Positions 60,184 through 64,000 of a DNA stretch of 64,000 bases are shown piece after piece (position 1 is the first letter of the stretch; every line of letters starts with the position of its first letter). A program made the translations under genes and the position numbers. The DNA lies in contig CANTFG010000283.1 in NCBI GenBank assembly GCA_947652605.1, positions 1 through 64,000 of the forward strand. Direction: 5' to 3'. Under the pieces are notes generated by a model. It was given only the letters and a program-made list of their open reading frames with translations. It had not been told where the DNA came from and did no database searches. The DNA is from Elmis aenea. Taxonomy: Eukaryota; Arthropoda; Insecta; Coleoptera; Elmidae.

Positions 60184-63100
60184 AACAAACGGCATTATAC
60201 CAAGAAAATTAAACTTTATAACATGCTAAAATTTGAACAAAATGTAACGAGCCGTTTTCGAAAAAAAATTTCAAAATTTTAAAAATTTTTAATTTTTTGA
60301 ATAACTTTGTAAATTAAATTTCAAACTAGTTGAAACAAACGGCATTATACTAAGAAAATAAAACTCTATAACATACTAAAATTTGAACAAAATCGTATGA
60401 GCCGTTTTCGAGAAAAAAATTCAAAATTTTCAAAATTTTTACTTTTTTGAATAACTTTGTAAATTAAATTTCAAACTAGTTGAAACAAACGGCATTATAC
60501 TAAGAAAATAAAACTCTATAACATACTAAAATTTGAACAAAATCGTATGAGCCGTTTTCGAGAAAAAAATTCAAAATTTTCAAAATTTTTACTTTTTTGA
60601 ATAACTTTGTAAATTAAATTTCAAACTAGTTGAAACAAACGGCATTATACTAAGAAAATAAAACTCTATAACATGCTAAAATTTGAACAAAATGTAACGA
60701 GCCGTTTTCGAAAAAAAATTTCAAAATTTTAAAAATTTTTAATTTTTTGAATAACTTTGTAAATTAAATTTCAAACTAGTTGAAACAAACGGCATTATAC
60801 TAAGAAAATAAAACTCTATAACATACTAAAATTTGAACAAAATCGTATGAGCCGTTTTCGAGAAAAAAATTCAAAATTTTCAAAATTTTTACTTTTTTGA
60901 ATAACTTTGTAAATTAAATTTCAAACTAGTTGAAACAAACGGCATTATACTAAGAAAATTAAACTCTATAACATGCTAAAATTTGAACCAAATGTAACGA
61001 GCCGTTTTCGAAAAAAAATTTCAAAATTTTTAATTTTTTGAATAACTTTGTAAATTAAATTTCAAACTAGTTGAAACAAACGGCATTATACTAAGAAAAT
61101 AAAACTCTATAACATACTAAAATTTGAACAAAATCGAGGGAGCCGTTTTCGAGAAAAAAATTCAAAATTTTCAAAACTTTTACTTTTTTGAATAACTTTG
61201 TAAATTAAATTTCAAACTAGTTGAAACAAACGGCATTATACTAAGAAAATTAAACTCTATAACATGCTAAAATTTGAACAAAATGTAACGAGCCGTTTTC
61301 GAAAAAAAATTTCAAAATTTTTAATTTTTTGAATAACTTTGTAAATTAAATTTCAAACTAGTTGAAACAAACGGCATTATACTAAGAAAATAAAACTCTA
61401 TAACATACTAAAATTTGAACAAAATCGTATGAGCCGTTTTCGAGAAAAAAATTCAAAATTTTCAAAATTTTTACTTTTTTGAATAACTTTGTAAATTAAA
61501 TTTCAAACTAGTTGAAACAAACGGCATTATACCAAGAAAATTAAACTTTATAACATGCTAAAATTTGAACAAAATGTAACGAGCCGTTTTCGAAAAAAAA
61601 TTTCAAAATTTTAAAAATTTTTAATTTTTTGAATAACTTTGTAAATTAAATTTCAAACTAGTTGAAACAAACGGCATTATACTAAGAAAATAAAACTCTA
61701 TAACATACTAAAATTTGAACAAAATCGTATGAGCCGTTTTCGAGAAAAAAATTCAAAATTTTCAAAATTTTTAATTTTTTGAATAACTTTGTAAATTAAA
61801 TGTCAAACTAGTTGAAACAAACGGCATTATACTAAGAAAATAAAACTCTATAACATACTAAAATTTGAACAAAATCGTATGAGCCGTTTTCGAGAAAAAA
61901 ATTCAAAATTTTCAAAATTTTTACTTTTTTGAATAACTTTGTAAATTAAATTTCAAACTAGTTGAAACAAACGGCATTATACTAAGAAAATAAAACTCTA
62001 TAACATACTAAAATTTGAACAAAATCGTATGAGCCGTTTTCGAGAAAAAAATTCAAAATTTTCAAAATTTTTACTTTTTTGAATAACTTTGTAAATTAAA
62101 TTTCAAACTAGTTGAAACAAACGGCATTATACCAAGAAAATTTAACTCTATAACATGCTAAAATTTGAACAAAATGTAACGAGCCGTTTTCGAAAAAAAA
62201 TTTCAAAATTTTAAAAATTTTTAATTTTTTGAATAACTTTGTAAATTAAATTTCAAACTAGTTGAAACAAACGGCATTATACTAAGAAAATAAAACTCTA
62301 TAACATACTAAAATTTGAACAAAATCGTATGAGCCGTTTTCGAGAAAAAAATTCAAAATTTTCAAAATTTTTACTTTTTTGAATAACTTTGTAAATTAAA
62401 TTTCAAACTAGTTGAAACAAACGGCATTATACTAAGAAAATAAAACTCTATAACATACTAAAATTTGAACAAAATCGTATGAGCCGTTTTCGAGAAAAAA
62501 ATTCAAAATTTTCAAAATTTTTACTTTTTTGAATAACTTTGTAAATTAAATTTCAAACTAGTTGAAACAAACGGCATTATACTAAGAAAATTAAACTCTA
62601 TAACATGCTAAAATTTGAACAAAATGTAACGAGCCGTTTTCGAAAAAAAAATTCAAAATTTTTAATTTTTTGAATAACTTTGTAAATTAAATGTCAAACT
62701 AGTTGAAACAAACGGCATTATACTAAGAAAATAAAACTCTATAACATACTAAAATTTGAACAAAATCGTATGAGCCGTTTTCGAGAAAAAAATTCAAAAT
62801 TTTCAAAATTTTTACTTTTTTGAATAACTTTGTAAATTAAATTTCAAACTAGTTGAAACAAACGGCATTATACTAAGAAAATAAAACTCTATAACATACT
62901 AAAATTTGAACAAAATCGTATGAGCCGTTTTCGAGAAAAAAATTCAAAATTTTCAAAACTTTTACTTTTTTGAATAACTTTGTAAATTAAATTTCAAACT
63001 AGTTGAAACAAACGGCATTATACTAAGAAAATTAAACTCTATAACATGCTAAAATTTGAACAAAATGTAACGAGCCGTTTTCGAAAAAAAATTTCAAAAT

Positions 63101-64000
63101 TTTAAAAATTTTTAATTTTTTGAATAACTTTGTAAATTAAATTTCAAACTAGTTGAAACAAACGGCATTATACTAAGAAAATAAAACTCTATAACATACT
63201 AAAATTTGAACAAAATCGTATGAGCCGTTTTCGAGAAAAAAATTCAAAATTTTCAAAATTTTTACTTTTTTGAATAACTTTGTAAATTAAATTTCAAACT
63301 AGTTGAAACAAACGGCATTATACTAAGAAAATTAAACTCTATAACATGCTAAAATTTGAACCAAATGTAACGAGCCGTTTTCGAAAAAAAATTTCAAAAT
63401 TTTTAATTTTTTGAATAACTTTGTAAATTAAATTTCAAACTAGTTGAAACAAACGGCATTATACTAAGAAAATAAAACTCTATAACATACTAAAATTTGA
63501 ACAAAATCGTATGAGCCGTTTTCGAGAAAAAAATTCAAAATTTTCAAAACTTTTACTTTTTTGAATAACTTTGTAAATTAAATTTCAAACTAGTTGAAAC
63601 AAACGGCATTATACTAAGAAAATTAAACTCTATAACATGCTAAAATTTGAACAAAATGTAACGAGCCGTTTTCGAAAAAAAATTTCAAAATTTTAAAAAT
63701 TTTTAATTTTTTGAATAACTTTGTAAATTAAATTTCAAACTAGTTGAAACAAACGGCATTATACTAAGAAAATAAAACTCTATAACATACTAAAATTTGA
63801 ACAAAATCGTATGAGCCGTTTTCGAGAAAAAAATTCAAAATTTTCAAAATTTTTACTTTTTTGAATAACTTTGTAAATTAAATTTCAAACTAGTTGAAAC
63901 AAACGGCATTATACTAAGAAAATAAAACTCTATAACATACTAAAATTTGAACAAAATCGTATGAGCCGTTTTCGAGAAAAAAATTCAAAATTTTCAAAAT
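60184..64000. repeat. Right-edge mixed block, continuing past the window
   Basis: C (60184), A, A, A/B hybrid (60634), A, short B with GAACCAAATG (60934), A with CGAGGGAGCC (61075), short B (61225), A, C, A', A, A, C variant (62116), A, A, short B (62566), A, A(ac), B, A, short B with GAACCAAATG (63307), A(ac), B, A, and a partial A cut at 64000. This block has more short B monomers and private variants than the rest of the right domain. Confidence 0.92.
60634..60783. repeat. A/B hybrid monomer (A head, B tail), 150 bp
   Basis: The head has GAAAATAAAAC of A; from ACATGC on it has the B marks GTAACGAGCC, TTTTCGAAAA and TTTTAAAAATTTTT. It is the reciprocal arrangement of the BA hybrid, and I saw it once in the window. 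Confidence 0.9.

Larger units (their letters stand above)
1..64000. repeat. Satellite DNA array, 150/141-bp monomer, fills the window
   Basis: One head-to-tail satellite array with no interruption. I parsed 430 complete monomers, 363 of 150 bp and 67 of 141 bp, plus a 103-bp partial at 63898-64000; the sum is exactly 64,000 bp. The typical monomer is about 22% G+C. Monomer types differ by a few percent, and copies of one type are mostly identical, so homogenisation is recent. Every frame of both strands contains stops within each monomer; the longest open stretch is about 38 codons, and no coding region is supported. No stretch longer than 300 bp holds anything but this repeat. Monomer length near the nucleosomal repeat and HOR organisation fit centromeric or pericentromeric heterochromatin; that location is inference. 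Species is not identifiable from the sequence alone. Confidence 0.98.
42397..64000. repeat. Right domain: A/B/C monomers without any D monomer
   Basis: This domain has 144 complete monomers, 11 of them 141 bp, plus a partial. D1, D2 and D3 are absent, as are the GAGACC and GAGACA junctions. A monomers dominate and are punctuated by B or C. Left of about 45.4 kb the pattern is A-A-B (450 bp) or a 750-bp pentamer. To the right the C monomer appears together with domain-specific substitutions: CAAAACTTTT in A, AAACAGC in A, CTTTATAAC in C, and AGTTAA before C. The A core is the same sequence as in the left domain, so the two domains share a source but have been amplified in different units. Confidence 0.95.

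Noticed and set aside
1..64000. CRISPR array
   Set aside because: Repeats are 141-150 bp and directly abutting. There are no unique spacers of 25-45 bp, no leader and no cas genes.
1..64000. Canonical CENP-B box
   Set aside because: Neither strand has TTCG, four bases, A, two bases, CGGG. Only a gapped similarity exists, reported as a separate finding.
1..64000. Transposable element or LTR insertion inside the array
   Set aside because: The exact length accounting (430 monomers plus a partial) leaves no extra sequence, and no target-site duplication or terminal repeat was seen.
1..64000. Telomeric repeat, rDNA, tRNA or histone cluster
   Set aside because: There is no TTAGG/TTAGGG-type run, no cloverleaf and no GC-rich rRNA segment; only the satellite monomer is present.
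1..64000. Origin of replication or bacterial iteron array
   Set aside because: Iteron arrays are short and lie beside a rep gene. A 64-kb HOR-structured satellite without genes fits eukaryotic heterochromatin instead.
1..64000. Assignment to a named species satellite
   Set aside because: I do not recognise the monomer as one of the well-known centromeric satellites I can recall (human alpha, maize CentC, rice CentO). A database search with the A monomer would decide; none was possible here.
1..64000. Purely artificial duplication by the assembler
   Set aside because: Private marks, different HOR lengths and hybrid monomers are distributed in a way expected from real unequal exchange. Local copy-number errors cannot be excluded from the sequence alone.

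Overview
The whole 64-kb window is one uninterrupted tandem satellite DNA array. I see no gene, RNA gene, transposon, CRISPR array or unique sequence in it. The monomer is 150 bp, with a 141-bp form that lacks one 9-bp AT unit. Parsed from end to end, the window contains 430 complete monomers (363 of 150 bp and 67 of 141 bp) and a 103-bp partial monomer at the right edge. These lengths sum exactly to 64,000, so there is no room for a hidden insertion. All monomers lie head to tail in one orientation. The typical monomer is about 22% G+C. Both array ends lie outside the window.

Organism: 64 kb of highly homogenised, AT-rich satellite with higher-order repeats (HORs) points to eukaryotic heterochromatin, either centromeric or pericentromeric. 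No flanking gene allows a firm assignment. The reverse-strand motif CGAAAACGGCTC, followed by a T-rich CAAATTT stretch, weakly suggests an arthropod, but this is an impression only.

Monomer types (phase set so that a monomer starts at GAC/AAC and ends at GTTGA): D1, D2 and D3 have GAC starts; D1 and D2 have a diverged tail and D3 is 141 bp. A carries CGTATGAGCC at 61-70. B carries GTAACGAGCC at 61-70. B' is a 141-bp B. C is a B derivative with TACCAAG and CTTTATAAC. A and B differ at only 10 of 150 positions, and four of these lie at 61-65.

Left domain (1-42396, 286 monomers): HOR units begin with D1. The basic unit is the 1332-bp nonamer D1-D2-D3-A-A-B-A-A-B'. It is expanded to 1782 bp (12-mer), shortened to 441 or 450 bp (trimers), and altered to 1032, 1182, 1341, 1473, 1623, 1632 and 1932 bp. 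At about 33.5-40 kb a 1482-bp compound unit (450 + 1032) is tandemly reiterated. A block at 3.1-7.55 kb recurs 7419 bp downstream.

Right domain (42397-64000, 144 complete monomers and one partial): D monomers disappear completely. The array consists of A monomers punctuated by B or C, with units of 450, 750, 1200, 1350, 1800 and 2832 bp.

Seven kinds of hybrid monomer mark recombination junctions. Every monomer carries an arm pair AAACGGC...GCCGTTT (broken in D3 and a few variants), phased A/T tracts that predict curvature, and an AACTAGTT or related dyad. The main biological interest is the HOR evolution and the A/B two-state box, which is arranged like the alternating protein-binding boxes of primate alpha satellite.
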